The notes: generated by a model from the sequence alone, not told the origin. DNA of 64,000 nt from Algoriphagus ornithinivorans (GCF_900115305.1 NZ_FOVW01000004.1:62001-126000), one strand, 5' to 3'; counted from the stretch's first letter, positions 26,726 to 36,492 are shown. Made by a program: numbers and translations.

Positions 26726-28171
26726 TTATTTTTTATACTCCCCATTCACCATTCTCCAGATTCCCAGAGGATTTCCATCTTTCAATGCATCTGGAAGCAA
26801 TTCCTGCGGCATGTCCTGGAAAGCAATTGGTCTTGCAAATCGTTTGATGGCATAAGCTCCAACTGAGGTACCTCTAGCGTCTGTAGTGGATGGGTATGGT
26901 CCTCCATGCTGCATAGCAAAGCCCACCTCAACTCCAGTTGGAACTCCTTTAAACAACAATCTTCCGCACTTTTCCTCCAGTAAATTCAACAAGAATAGCT
27001 GATCTTGTAATTCATGATTTTCAGCCCAAATAGTAATGGTTAATTGACCATGGAGCTGTTTTGCAATTTCGAGTAATTCATCCTGATTTTCATATACCAC
27101 CATCATGGCGAATGCCCCAAAAACCTCCTTTTGGAAAACCAAATCTTTGAGCCAATCCGAAGCTTTGATCTCAGCTAAGGCAGTACTCCCGTTGATTAAA
27201 TGTTGAGGATCGGCTACTTTAACCCATCTCAATTCCTCTCTGGATTGTAAGTATTGTATAGAGTCGTAGTAGGCTTGAGCGATTCCAGGATGAAGCATAG
27301 GAGCTGAAGCGATATCATTTAATTCATCAGATATTGCCTTCTCAAAAGCTTTTGCTTGAGATTTTGGAACGAATATTAACCCGGGATTAGTGCAAAACTG
27401 CCCAACTCCCAAAGTTAGGGAGCCTACAAAAGCTTTTGCCAAAGGTTCCAGCTGATTTGCCAACTTATCCTTAAAACAAAAAATAGGATTAACGGAGCCC
27501 ATTTCTGCATAAACAGGGATAGGTTCCTCTCTTTGATTAGCTAGATCAAACAAGGCCTTTCCTCCCTTATGTGAACCCGTAAAACCTACAGCCTTGGCCA
27601 AAGGATGTTTGACTAATTCCTGACCAATGTCTATTCCTCCTTCCACATGGCTGAAAATCCCGGAAGGAAGGCTTGATTTCAGGATTGCTTGGTGAATACA
27701 ATCCGCTATTTTTTTGGAAGTTTCTGGATGTGCAGGATGCGCTTTGTAAATAACTGGACAGCCTGCTGCCAGAGCAGATATAGTATCCCCTCCCGCTGTG
27801 GAGAAGGCTAAAGGGAAGTTACTTGCCCCGAATACTACCACCGGCCCTAAAGGGCTGAGCATTCTCCTGATATCAGCTTTGGGAAGTGGTTGCCTGTTTG
27901 GATCTGCAGGATCCACAGTCGCTTCCAGCCAGGACCCTTCCCTTACCAAACCCGCGAATAGACGAATTTGGCCAACCGTTCTTCCTAATTCACCATTAAT
28001 TCTACCCTCAGGTAAGTTGGATTCCTCTACGGCCAAGGGTACAATTTCTTCCCTGTTAGCCTCTAGTGTTTCTGCTATAGTATCTAAAAAAGCTGCCTTT
28101 TCTTTTCCTGATATATTCTTATAAAACAAAAAGGCCTCTTGGGCGGTGTTGAAAATCTGGTCTAAGTTCAT
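26726..28171 (-). CDS. Aldehyde dehydrogenase, probable 2-oxoglutarate semialdehyde dehydrogenase
   Basis: A 481-residue aldehyde dehydrogenase with catalytic Cys260 in GVGQFCTNPGL and Glu223 in YAEMGSVNPIF. It also has the NAD(P)-binding stretch VVVFGASNFPLAFSTAGGDT. The sequence belongs to the NADP-type group that includes 2,5-dioxovalerate (2-oxoglutarate semialdehyde) dehydrogenases. That is the last step of the hydroxyproline pathway, giving 2-oxoglutarate. It is 167 bp before the epimerase gene and 122 bp after the deaminase gene. Confidence 0.88.
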   Translation of the reverse strand: MNLDQIFNTAQEAFLFYKNISGKEKAAFLDTIAETLEANREEIVPLAVEESNLPEGRINGELGRTVGQIRLFAGLVREGSWLEATVDPADPNRQPLPKADIRRMLSPLGPVVVFGASNFPLAFSTAGGDTISALAAGCPVIYKAHPAHPETSKKIADCIHQAILKSSLPSGIFSHVEGGIDIGQELVKHPLAKAVGFTGSHKGGKALFDLANQREEPIPVYAEMGSVNPIFCFKDKLANQLEPLAKAFVGSLTLGVGQFCTNPGLIFVPKSQAKAFEKAISDELNDIASAPMLHPGIAQAYYDSIQYLQSREELRWVKVADPQHLINGSTALAEIKASDWLKDLVFQKEVFGAFAMMVVYENQDELLEIAKQLHGQLTITIWAENHELQDQLFLLNLLEEKCGRLLFKGVPTGVEVGFAMQHGGPYPSTTDARGTSVGAYAIKRFARPIAFQDMPQELLPDALKDGNPLGIWRMVNGEYKK

Positions 28172-28293
28172 GAGCTTAAAGTATGAATTATGCTAGAAAT
28201 ACCATGGGAATACCCTGAAATATGCTTCAATCGCAAAATAATTTACCCTTGCTAACAAGGAGTATTTAGAGGAATTCCTAATTTATTTCCTTT

Positions 28294-29184
28294 CTATATT
28301 TTCGGACGGTTTTGTATTCCATCCAAAATGATTTTTTCTATCCTTTCTCTTTCCTCCCCAATTAGAGTTAGTCTAGGAGCACGAACATGCTCAGAACCTA
28401 TTCCACAATGGTGTTCAGCTAGCTTAATATACTGAACTAGTTTCGGATGAATGTCCAGTTCCAATAAAGGTAAAAACCATTGATAAATTTTTCTGGCTTC
28501 ATCGATTTTACCCTCTTGAATCAAGTTATAAACAGCCACCGTTTCCTTTGGAAAAGCGCAAACCAAACCGGCAACCCAGCCAACTGCTCCCATTAGCAAT
28601 TCTTCCATTGCCAATGTATCTACCCCACATAGAATTTTGAATCGGTCCCCAAAGCGATTATGCATACGGGTGACATTTGAGATATCTCTTGTAGATTCTT
28701 TGATTGCCTGGATATTTTCGCATTCCGCCAATTCTTCAAACATGTCCAGCGTTACCAAAGTCTTGTAATCTACCGGGTTGTTATAAATCATCATAGGCAA
28801 CTGGGTAGAATTAGCAACTGCCTTGAAATAGGCAACTACCTCTCTGGCATCTGCTGCATAACGCATAGGAGGCAGGATCATCAGACCTGATGCTCCTAGA
28901 TTTTCTGCTTCTTTTGCCCAAGCTATGGCATCTCTTGTAGCCCCTTCTGCGATATTCAGGATTACAGGAACTTTTCCTCCAATGTATTGAACAGTTTCTT
29001 TTGTCAGTTGTATTTTTTCTTCCTGAGACAAAACAGAACTTTCTCCCAAAGTTCCTCCCAGAATAATTCCATGAACCCCGGATTCCAATTGGAAATCCAG
29101 ATTTTTAAAGAATAAATCCATATCCAAGGATCCATCTTTGTGAAACTTGGTAGTGACTGCGGGAAAAACGCCTTTCCAATTCAT
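28294..29184 (-). CDS. DapA-family lyase, probable 1-pyrroline-4-hydroxy-2-carboxylate deaminase
   Basis: A DHDPS/NAL-family (TIM barrel) enzyme of 296 residues from the chosen start. That Met begins MNWKGVFPAVTTKF, the usual family start; the extra 16 codons upstream are poorly conserved in kind. Motifs are GGTLGESSVLSQEEK, the Tyr in MMIYNNP and the Schiff-base Lys in AIKESTRD. In this cluster the expected role is to deaminate 1-pyrroline-4-hydroxy-2-carboxylate to 2-oxoglutarate semialdehyde. It is the first gene of the minus-strand cluster. Confidence 0.88.
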   Translation of the reverse strand: MNWKGVFPAVTTKFHKDGSLDMDLFFKNLDFQLESGVHGIILGGTLGESSVLSQEEKIQLTKETVQYIGGKVPVILNIAEGATRDAIAWAKEAENLGASGLMILPPMRYAADAREVVAYFKAVANSTQLPMMIYNNPVDYKTLVTLDMFEELAECENIQAIKESTRDISNVTRMHNRFGDRFKILCGVDTLAMEELLMGAVGWVAGLVCAFPKETVAVYNLIQEGKIDEARKIYQWFLPLLELDIHPKLVQYIKLAEHHCGIGSEHVRAPRLTLIGEERERIEKIILDGIQNRPKI

Positions 29185-29476
29185 ATGCTGTAAATATTTG
29201 ATCTTTATTGGATCAAAGGTAGCTAAGAGCAAGTGGAAAGACTTTTACAGGATTAATCTATACTGATACTATATTGATTATATTTAAGATTATTAATTCA
29301 CAATTGAATAATTTGATATTAATTTATGGATATCCGCTTTCTTACCATTATTGACAAAAATTCGGCTTCTTGTCTGCTGAAAAGATCAGAATCCGGAAGC
29401 TTCGGTCTTCCAACCTGTCAAGCAAGGAAAATAAGGCAACTGGCATGATTGCGGATAATCAGATATTAATATTTCA
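29185..29476. other. Divergent regulatory region of the hydroxyproline cluster
   Basis: A 292-bp AT-rich gap between the deaminase and the divergent AraC-type gene. It holds ATATCCGC at 29329-29336 and its near inverted partner GCGGATAA at 29451-29458, which could be half-sites for the regulator. No clear TAnnTTTG box is seen. Confidence 0.4.
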
Positions 29477-30346
29477 ATGTCAAAAGTAATTTCCTTTCAG
29501 ATACCTAAATCCCAAAAGGAGTTTATCCGGTTTCAACAAGACCGTGGAAATCATTTTTATGACAAGTTGCATCAACACCCCCAGCTACAACTCACCTTAA
29601 TTCTAGAAGGGAAAGGGCAGTTTTTAAGCGGGGATTACGTGGGAAGGTTTGAGCCGGGAGATATCTTTTTTTTGGGAGAAAATGTGCCACATGTATTTAG
29701 GAGTGATCCAGAATATTTTGAAGCGGATTCGAATTTAAAGTCTGCCGGGAATACCCTGTTTTTTGATTTTCAGGCTTTAGGGGATTCTATTTTGGAGGTA
29801 GAAGACTTGCAGGGATTGCGAAGCTTAAGCCAAACCAAGGGAGCTTGTTTTCAGGTGTTAGGGGCTTGTAGAGATAAGTTAACTGGATTGATAGAGGAAT
29901 TTGAAAGCTGCAATGGACTGTTCCGATTTCAGAAAGGATGGGAAATGTTAGCTGTTTTAGAGCAAGCAAAAGATGATCTAAGCCCCTTGAATCATGCTGA
30001 ATTGAACTGGGGTTTGTCGGAGAAAGATGGCAGTAGGATGGACATTATTTTGCGCTTTTTACTGGAAAACAAAAACCGGACTATAAGGCTAGAGGAAGCA
30101 GCAAGTGTGGCATCGATGAGTAAGGAAGCTTTTTGTAGATTTTTCAAATTGAGAACGAGAAAAACATTTACCCAATACCTCAATCAATTGAGGGTAAATG
30201 AAGCATTGAAGCTTTTGGAAGAAACGGAGCTGGGAATTGCAGAAATTGCCTTTCAGGTAGGGTTTGAAAATCTATCCTATTTCAATAGGGCTTTTAGAAA
30301 AATCCAAGGGGAGACACCTTCTTATTTTAGACGAAAAAGAAACTAA
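29477..30346 (+). CDS. AraC family transcriptional regulator of the hydroxyproline cluster
   Basis: A 289-residue regulator. The N-terminal half looks like a cupin sensor domain (LHQHPQLQLTLILEGKGQFLSGD and FEPGDIFFLGENVPHVF). The C-terminal 100 residues are the AraC double helix-turn-helix, with LEEAASVASMSKEAFCRFFK and the signature IAEIAFQVGFENLSYFNRAFRK ending in TPSYFRRKR. It is divergent from the catabolic genes, so it probably senses hydroxyproline or a pathway intermediate and activates them; the ligand is inferred. Confidence 0.9.
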   Translation: MSKVISFQIPKSQKEFIRFQQDRGNHFYDKLHQHPQLQLTLILEGKGQFLSGDYVGRFEPGDIFFLGENVPHVFRSDPEYFEADSNLKSAGNTLFFDFQALGDSILEVEDLQGLRSLSQTKGACFQVLGACRDKLTGLIEEFESCNGLFRFQKGWEMLAVLEQAKDDLSPLNHAELNWGLSEKDGSRMDIILRFLLENKNRTIRLEEAASVASMSKEAFCRFFKLRTRKTFTQYLNQLRVNEALKLLEETELGIAEIAFQVGFENLSYFNRAFRKIQGETPSYFRRKRN

Positions 30347-30490
30347 AAGAGGCTGGTTCATAAATAGCTCTAGTGTCAGCCTGAGCGCCTGCCTGACGCA
30401 GGCAGGGAGTCGAAGGCCATGTCTATCGTTGTGTCCTACATTTCGACTTCGCTCAATGTGACAAATTGCACTTTTGAGACAGCCTCTTTT
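30345..30490. repeat. MITE-like nested inverted repeat between convergent genes
   Basis: The outer arms AAAAGAGGCTG (30345-30355) and CAGCCTCTTTT (30480-30490) are perfect 11-base inverted repeats. Inside is a second pair: GTCAGCCTGAGCG...AGTCGAAG on the left against CTTCGCTCAATGTGAC-type sequence on the right. The left inner arm is split by a third palindrome, CCTGCCTG-ACG-CAGGCAGG (30388-30406). The whole element fills the gap between the AraC stop and the next convergent stop, and could also end transcription from both sides. Confidence 0.75.
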
Positions 30491-30493
30491 AAA

Positions 30494-33400
30494 TCAGATT
30501 GAAATAGAAGTTGTATTATCATCAGGAACTCGATCAATCAGCTTATTGTAAGGGTCAATTCCTGCTTTCACAGGTACTCCTCCTTTTACCTTTATAGTGA
30601 TTGTGGATGCTCCAGGTTTGATTTTATGCTTTTGGATATAGAGTGGATTAACTCGCGTTCTTCCATTTTCATCCTTATCCTCCGCTGCAAACACACCTAT
30701 ATCAATGTAATCAGCTTGATATTCAGCATTGGACTCTCTTCCTGTTTCGTCTGCATAGAGCTTTTGAGAGCGAATGTTTAGAGTAATCTCATATTCGTTA
30801 TCTCCCAACTTTTTGGTGCTCACAGATTCTGCTCTATTATCATACAAGGTGATCTTATTCCAGGTATCGTCTAGATAGTATTGAATGCTATCAGGTGTAA
30901 CTGCTTTAAGATGTCTGTATAAATCCGAACTTCCCGGGAAAGGAGGGCTTTGCCTCAAACCAAATTCCTTATTGAAGTTGTACAAAGCCGAATCCATTGC
31001 TTCCGCACCTATCAGATCCCGTAAGCCATAAAGAATCAAGCTACCTTTGTTGTACCATTGGTAAGGTCTGTTACAGTTGATGAAAACGTTCTCTTTTTTA
31101 CTTTCATTTGATCGACCTCTCAAATAGTCGTCTAGTTCGTCTTTGAGGAATCGCTTCATATTGTCTTTCCCATATCTTCTTTCTGTGAGAATGAGTGCAG
31201 AAAATTCCGCCAAGGCCTCCGAAGTCAAATTGGAACCTCGGGTATAATTGGGGGTAATTTGATGTCCCCACCACTGATGAGCCAACTCATGCGCAGTCAC
31301 GTAATAGACGTAATCGAAGTCATCAGGATTTTTGAAGTCGGCAACCCATCCAAAACTTTCGGAAAAGGGAACGGTATTCGGGAAGGACTGAGCAAATCCT
31401 GCGTAGCGAGGGAATTCCAATAATCTCATTTGCCTAAACTGGAAATTCCCATAAGTCTCCGAAAAATAGGTTAGCCCATCTTTGTAAGCCTGAAGGAAGC
31501 GGTCGAGATTGTAAGCATGCTTTTTATCATAAAAGATTTCAATATCTACTTTCTGACCATCCGGTAATTCAGCAACGTCTTTCAATACCTCATATTCTGC
31601 CGAAACAAAGGTGAAGAAGGCCTGAATGGGAGTATCCTGAATATAATGGAAATATCTTCGTCCGTTTTCTTCCCACTCCTTTTGCAAATAACCCGGAGCT
31701 ACAGCAATCTGTGATGGAATGGTACTTACTACAGCTTCGAATTGAATGAAATCTGCATCGTCCGCAAACAAAAGGGTTCTTTTACCCTGAGGATCATCGT
31801 GAGGTGGCAGATCCTCCGGTTTTTCGGGAAGCTCGTATTTTCTTCTGTCTTCATCAGAGGAAATTTCCGCTTGTGAATTATAGCCAATTTCTGGAATACC
31901 CCCTGAGAAGAAAGTTCCGTTATAAACCAGTTCACGTCCATAACCAGAATTAGGGAATCCCTGATTGGTTGCCTTACTGATAATGGTAAAACTCAAAGTA
32001 TCACCAGGCATCATAGTCTCTGGCAAAGCAGTAATTTTATACCATTCTCTTTCCGGTTTTCTACCAAAAATCTGAAATAATCTCGGCTTGAATTCTAATG
32101 GAAAGCGATGAGTTAAGGTATCTCCATTCAAAACAACCTTGAAATCATCCAAAGAGGTAGAGTTAAAATGAATTGAGTCTATTGGAGCTTCAGTTTTATT
32201 GACCAGTTCCACCTCTGCTGAGAAGTATGCATCACGCTCCAAAGGATAAAGATCTGCTTGAATAGTTACTTTGGTGTATTTGGGTTGAGGGATGCCTTCA
32301 TATTTCTTTAGCTGCTTTTCATAAGCTACTTGCCTTCTTGTTCCTTCTTCTGGAGTCAGATAGCCATTTTCATAAACGACAGTTTGGTAGATATAGGCTC
32401 CTGATAAAATTGCCAAAAGGAGAAATGCGAATGAGGCTCTTGGTGCTAGGCTAGAAAGTCTGGATTTGGCTGTTTTCCATCTGCTTTTGAAAGAATTTTC
32501 AGTACCTCTTGAGAAGAAAATGCTGAAGAATAAAACCAAGAATATTCCCCAGGCAGTCCAGTATATATTGAACCAGAAAAGAGGTTCTCCAAAATGCCCC
32601 AAGCCATTCATGTCGCTCCAGGTATAACCTGGTTTATAGCTATAGAAAAACAGATTGAAATTATAATCTGCAAATCCTCTAAGAATTAACATCACCAACC
32701 AAATTCCAATAGCGGCTGCATGCCCGGCAAACTTATTGTTGACAACCAAATGAACGGCAAACACCAACATGACCATTTGCAAATAATCCGGTAACCCAAT
32801 CAAGTAAGAGTCGGTGAGATAGACTCCTAAATCGTAATTGAAATACCCTTTAAGAGTCTGGACAATGATGCCCACAAAAATTGGGATGGTAGTTAAAATC
32901 AGACAGATGAATGCCATTCCCAAAAACTTGGAGGCAATGACTACCGTGTCCTTAACAGGGAAAGTATCATTGATTACAGAGTAGCCTGTGGCTTTATCTC
33001 TGTGTAAACTTTCTCCGGTGAAAAACACGATTATGATGAACACAAAGAGGTTGTAATCGAAAGTTTTGTACTCCATCAAAAAACTGGTGGATGGAAGGTT
33101 TGGCACAGAGTAAAGAGTAATTCCAATCCAAAAATCCAATATCAGAAATATCAATCCACCCAATAAGATGGATTTGAAATAAACATCTTTGGAAATATTT
33201 TGGATTTCGATTTTGGTCAAGGTTTTTAAACTGCTCCACTGATAGGCCTTGGAAAAGTCTGAGACTGACTCGATTTTTCCCTGAATAAATCCTTTTTCCT
33301 TTACTTCTTTCTCCTTGCTTTTCTTCTGAGAAGTTTGGAAAAAATAATTGAAGCTAAACCTAAAATAGGAGGCTACGAAAAACACTAAGCCTACCGCCAT

Positions 33401-34138
33401 CCAAAGCAACCTGTTCAACAATAGGTTTCCTTCAAGAGGAAGAAAATAGCTGTTTTGCTCAAAAGGAGTTAAGTAACGAGTTTCATAGGCAAAGGAGTTG
33501 AGGCCAAAAGGGTCGATCAGTTGGACAATGTTTTTGTTCTCAATATCCTGAGCCAGAAAATTTGCTAATAGGTAAGCGATAAAAATCACTATTCCTCCTG
33601 TATAAATGGAGCGGATATTCCTAGTGAAAATAATCAATGAGAAAAATAAGGATCCGGCCAACCAAAGGTTTGGAACCAATAAGGTAAACCAAGGCTGTAA
33701 ATAATTCACCAAGGAATTAGGACCATATCGCTCTACGTCAGTTCCGAATGCTGGACCCAAAAGGCTGCCCAGATAAACCCCCAACAAGGCTCCAGAAGAA
33801 ATGAATAATAAGGTCAAAAATGAACCCCAAAATCTTCCCATGAAATAGCCAAATTTGGATATAGGATAACTGAACATAAAGGTAGCTGTCTTATGCTCCA
33901 AATCCCTGTAAAGGGGTACTCCCATTACCGCTGACGCAATTAAAATCCCAAAAATTGAGATCAATAATAGGAGGTTGGCGATTACAATTGGGGCATTATG
34001 AAATACCTTTTCTGAAGCCGGAGTGTTCCCCGTTCCAATTAGAATCAAGGCAACTACAAATAATAAAAGAAAATAAATCCATGTTGCCGGTCTCGTAAAT
34101 CTGTACTTTAATTCGAAAAGAAAGATGTCCTTAAACAT
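30494..34138 (-). CDS. ABC transporter permease fused to M1 family aminopeptidase
   Basis: A 1214-residue fusion. Residues 1 to about 600 hold two sets of membrane helices of the ABC-2 permease type (an N-terminal set around 15-260 and a second around 320-590). After one more helix the C-terminal half (about 620-1214) is an M1 metallopeptidase with the zinc motif HELAH at residues 950-954 and a zinc-ligand Glu 20 residues later (TSEALAEFSAL). A classical GAMEN motif is not seen; FPRYAGFAQSFPNTVPFSE lies where it would be expected. The peptidase should face the periplasm. The gene starts 9 bp after the ABC ATPase gene, so the two make one transporter. Confidence 0.9.
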   Translation of the reverse strand: MFKDIFLFELKYRFTRPATWIYFLLLFVVALILIGTGNTPASEKVFHNAPIVIANLLLLISIFGILIASAVMGVPLYRDLEHKTATFMFSYPISKFGYFMGRFWGSFLTLLFISSGALLGVYLGSLLGPAFGTDVERYGPNSLVNYLQPWFTLLVPNLWLAGSLFFSLIIFTRNIRSIYTGGIVIFIAYLLANFLAQDIENKNIVQLIDPFGLNSFAYETRYLTPFEQNSYFLPLEGNLLLNRLLWMAVGLVFFVASYFRFSFNYFFQTSQKKSKEKEVKEKGFIQGKIESVSDFSKAYQWSSLKTLTKIEIQNISKDVYFKSILLGGLIFLILDFWIGITLYSVPNLPSTSFLMEYKTFDYNLFVFIIIVFFTGESLHRDKATGYSVINDTFPVKDTVVIASKFLGMAFICLILTTIPIFVGIIVQTLKGYFNYDLGVYLTDSYLIGLPDYLQMVMLVFAVHLVVNNKFAGHAAAIGIWLVMLILRGFADYNFNLFFYSYKPGYTWSDMNGLGHFGEPLFWFNIYWTAWGIFLVLFFSIFFSRGTENSFKSRWKTAKSRLSSLAPRASFAFLLLAILSGAYIYQTVVYENGYLTPEEGTRRQVAYEKQLKKYEGIPQPKYTKVTIQADLYPLERDAYFSAEVELVNKTEAPIDSIHFNSTSLDDFKVVLNGDTLTHRFPLEFKPRLFQIFGRKPEREWYKITALPETMMPGDTLSFTIISKATNQGFPNSGYGRELVYNGTFFSGGIPEIGYNSQAEISSDEDRRKYELPEKPEDLPPHDDPQGKRTLLFADDADFIQFEAVVSTIPSQIAVAPGYLQKEWEENGRRYFHYIQDTPIQAFFTFVSAEYEVLKDVAELPDGQKVDIEIFYDKKHAYNLDRFLQAYKDGLTYFSETYGNFQFRQMRLLEFPRYAGFAQSFPNTVPFSESFGWVADFKNPDDFDYVYYVTAHELAHQWWGHQITPNYTRGSNLTSEALAEFSALILTERRYGKDNMKRFLKDELDDYLRGRSNESKKENVFINCNRPYQWYNKGSLILYGLRDLIGAEAMDSALYNFNKEFGLRQSPPFPGSSDLYRHLKAVTPDSIQYYLDDTWNKITLYDNRAESVSTKKLGDNEYEITLNIRSQKLYADETGRESNAEYQADYIDIGVFAAEDKDENGRTRVNPLYIQKHKIKPGASTITIKVKGGVPVKAGIDPYNKLIDRVPDDNTTSISI

Positions 34139-34147
34139 AGCGCAAGA

Positions 34148-35035
34148 TTAAATAGTGATAGGATCTACTTTTTTCGAAATAAAGCTGAAGTATACATCTT
34201 CTAAATCTGCCTGACTTGGTTCAAAACCATTTCCGGGAGCTGCTTCACTTTCCACACGCAAGCTTAATTTGCCTTCAATAAGCTTGGTAGAGATCACATG
34301 GTAATCCTGGCGATATTGATCTAATTCACTTTTATCAATGGATTTTTTATAAATTTTTCCTTGTACCATAGCTAAGCCATCTTTGGGTTTTCCCTGCATC
34401 AGTAATTCTCCCATGCAAATGATGGCCATATTGGAACAAAGGGTATTTACATCTTCGACGATGTGTGTAGAAAGAATCACGATAGTATTTTCTCCGATTT
34501 CGGAAAGTAAATTGTAAAAGCGGTTTCTTTCAGATGGATCTAATCCTGCTGTAGGTTCATCAACTATGATCAGACTTGGGTTTCCAACAAGTGCTTGAGC
34601 GATTCCAAATCGCTGTCTCATACCTCCAGAGTAAGTCCCTAAGCCTTTCTTTCTATCCTTATACAAGTTCACCCTATTCAATAGTGAAGCTACCAGCTCC
34701 TTTCGCTCAGATTTATTTCCAATTCCCTTCATCTGCGCAATATGATCCAGCATAGTCTCAGCATTGATTCTAGGGTATAAGCCGAAATCCTGAGGGAGAT
34801 ATCCCAAGCGTTCCCTTACCGACTGTTTATCCTGAAGTACATCAATCCCATCCAGAGAAATGCTTCCTTCATCAGCATCCTGAAGAGTAGCTATCGTACG
34901 CATTAAAGTTGACTTTCCAGCGCCATTTGGACCTAATAATCCAAACATTCCCTGTGGGATGGTGAGAGAGATATCATTGAGAGCTTTCACTCCATTGGAG
35001 TAAGTTTTGGAGAGGTTTTGAATAATGAGTTCCAT
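34148..35035 (-). CDS. ABC transporter ATP-binding protein
   Basis: A 295-residue ABC ATPase with Walker A GLLGPNGAGKSTLM near residue 37, Q-loop GYLPQDFGLYP, signature YSGGMRQRFGIAQAL, Walker B SLIIVDEPTAGLDPSE and switch His in ILSTHIVEDV. The order and the extra C-terminal 70 residues fit ATPases paired with ABC-2 permeases. It drives the permease/M1 peptidase fusion downstream. It is the first gene of the pair, 204 bp from the divergent VOC lipoprotein gene. Confidence 0.93.
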   Translation of the reverse strand: MELIIQNLSKTYSNGVKALNDISLTIPQGMFGLLGPNGAGKSTLMRTIATLQDADEGSISLDGIDVLQDKQSVRERLGYLPQDFGLYPRINAETMLDHIAQMKGIGNKSERKELVASLLNRVNLYKDRKKGLGTYSGGMRQRFGIAQALVGNPSLIIVDEPTAGLDPSERNRFYNLLSEIGENTIVILSTHIVEDVNTLCSNMAIICMGELLMQGKPKDGLAMVQGKIYKKSIDKSELDQYRQDYHVISTKLIEGKLSLRVESEAAPGNGFEPSQADLEDVYFSFISKKVDPITI

Positions 35036-35239
35036 AAAAAGAGTTAGGGTTTAGTATAAAGGAATGTAAATTTTGGTTTAGTACGGGAAAACAATTTAAT
35101 AATTTGATTTTTACTATGTTGTAAGAATTTAGTATTGCAGATTATAATCCTTAGATGCATAAAAGTGAAGGATGGATGCAGTGAAGGTTAAAAGTTTTTC
35201 TTACTAGCTTTATCTTGCACAATAAAACAAAGCACCCAA

Positions 35240-36469
35240 ATGAATTTTAGACTCCGTGGTTTAGCCTTTTTCGTTTTACTCTTTGTATCAGTTTCCTGTA
35301 CCAAACGCGAGTTTCTCAAAGAATCCGGTCAAGTGGAGGCGTTTGCCGAAATGGTGGCAGCGGATGTCAAGCCTTTGGCTTTAGGCCCTTTGATGTCTAA
35401 GGCAGAAATGGATCTTTTTATGCCCGAAGCAGAGAGATTAGCAGAGAAATATCAAATTAGTTTTTTCAGAGAATCAGAGTTAGTTAAAACGAAATTGTTT
35501 CCTCAGGATATAGCAGAAGGAAAAGAAGTTCTGATTTTGTACAAGGGAACGACCTTATCAAACTATGAGGATTTGAAAAAGCGGCTAGCATCTACTTCAG
35601 ATGAAAAAGAAATCAGGGACTTGAGTCGGCGTTTCGGTAGACTTTTGGGCTATCCCTCATCAAAAATAAATGATTTGTTGGCTGAAAATTCTGAATTCAG
35701 GGACTTGGAAGATTTTCAGATTCAGGGACAGGAGTTGATCTGGTTCTATCAAGATTTGAATAAAGCAAAAGGTTTTTATGCCGAAAAATTGGGTTTGAAG
35801 CTACTGGAGGAGAATGCAAGCTCTGCTACTTTTCAGATAGCAGGAGATTCCCGCTTGGTTCTGAAAAGTGTGGCCGATTCGGAATATTCTGGTCAGGAAG
35901 CTAAATCGGTGGCTTTGGCATTATTGACCGATAATTTAGAGGCATGGTATGAGCATGTTCAGAAGGAAAATATTCCTGTAAAATATACACTCAAACAAAA
36001 CCCAGAAGGGGCTCATGATGGATTTGTAGCGATTGATCCGGAAGGCTATTTATTGGAATTTGAAATGTTTCTTCAGCATCCTGAAAATGAAATTTTAATG
36101 CCCGAATTGCAGAGCCTAGAGCCTCAGTCAACCAAATTGGGGTCGAATTTGAATTTTTATGGCTCAGTCACTTGGCTTTATTACAAGGATATGCTTCCTA
36201 TGGAGATTTTTATGACCGAAAAACTGGGTTTGAGATTGTCTGCAGATCAAGGTTGGGCTAAGATTTACCGGGTTTCGGAGAACAGTTATTTGGGATTAGT
36301 AGACGAAAAGCGGGGGATGAATAGTTTTGCCGAGGAGAAATTGGTGGAGGTGAAATTTGACTTGAAGGATGCGAATGGTTGGGAGGAATACTTGGAGAAA
36401 ACTTCTGTGGATTCTACTCGCATAAAGAATACTTTCAAAGACCTTGGCGGGTATTTATTTCGGTTCTGA
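35240..36469 (+). CDS. Lipoprotein with two VOC (glyoxalase-like) domains
   Basis: A 409-residue lipoprotein (lipobox VSVSC, Cys20). The central part (about residues 165-285) has a glyoxalase/VOC pattern: IWFYQDLNKAKGFYAEKLGLKLLE, then HDGFVAIDPEGYLLEFE. A second, less clear VOC-like unit follows (about 300-400; WLYYKDMLPMEIFMTEKLGLRLS). VOC proteins are usually cytosolic, so a lipid-anchored double VOC protein is unusual. No metal-ligand set can be confirmed by eye. The gene stands alone between the ABC transporter and the GxxExxY remnant. Confidence 0.75.
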   Translation: MNFRLRGLAFFVLLFVSVSCTKREFLKESGQVEAFAEMVAADVKPLALGPLMSKAEMDLFMPEAERLAEKYQISFFRESELVKTKLFPQDIAEGKEVLILYKGTTLSNYEDLKKRLASTSDEKEIRDLSRRFGRLLGYPSSKINDLLAENSEFRDLEDFQIQGQELIWFYQDLNKAKGFYAEKLGLKLLEENASSATFQIAGDSRLVLKSVADSEYSGQEAKSVALALLTDNLEAWYEHVQKENIPVKYTLKQNPEGAHDGFVAIDPEGYLLEFEMFLQHPENEILMPELQSLEPQSTKLGSNLNFYGSVTWLYYKDMLPMEIFMTEKLGLRLSADQGWAKIYRVSENSYLGLVDEKRGMNSFAEEKLVEVKFDLKDANGWEEYLEKTSVDSTRIKNTFKDLGGYLFRF

Positions 36470-36492
36470 TCTCAATGAAGAAAAAATTTTTA

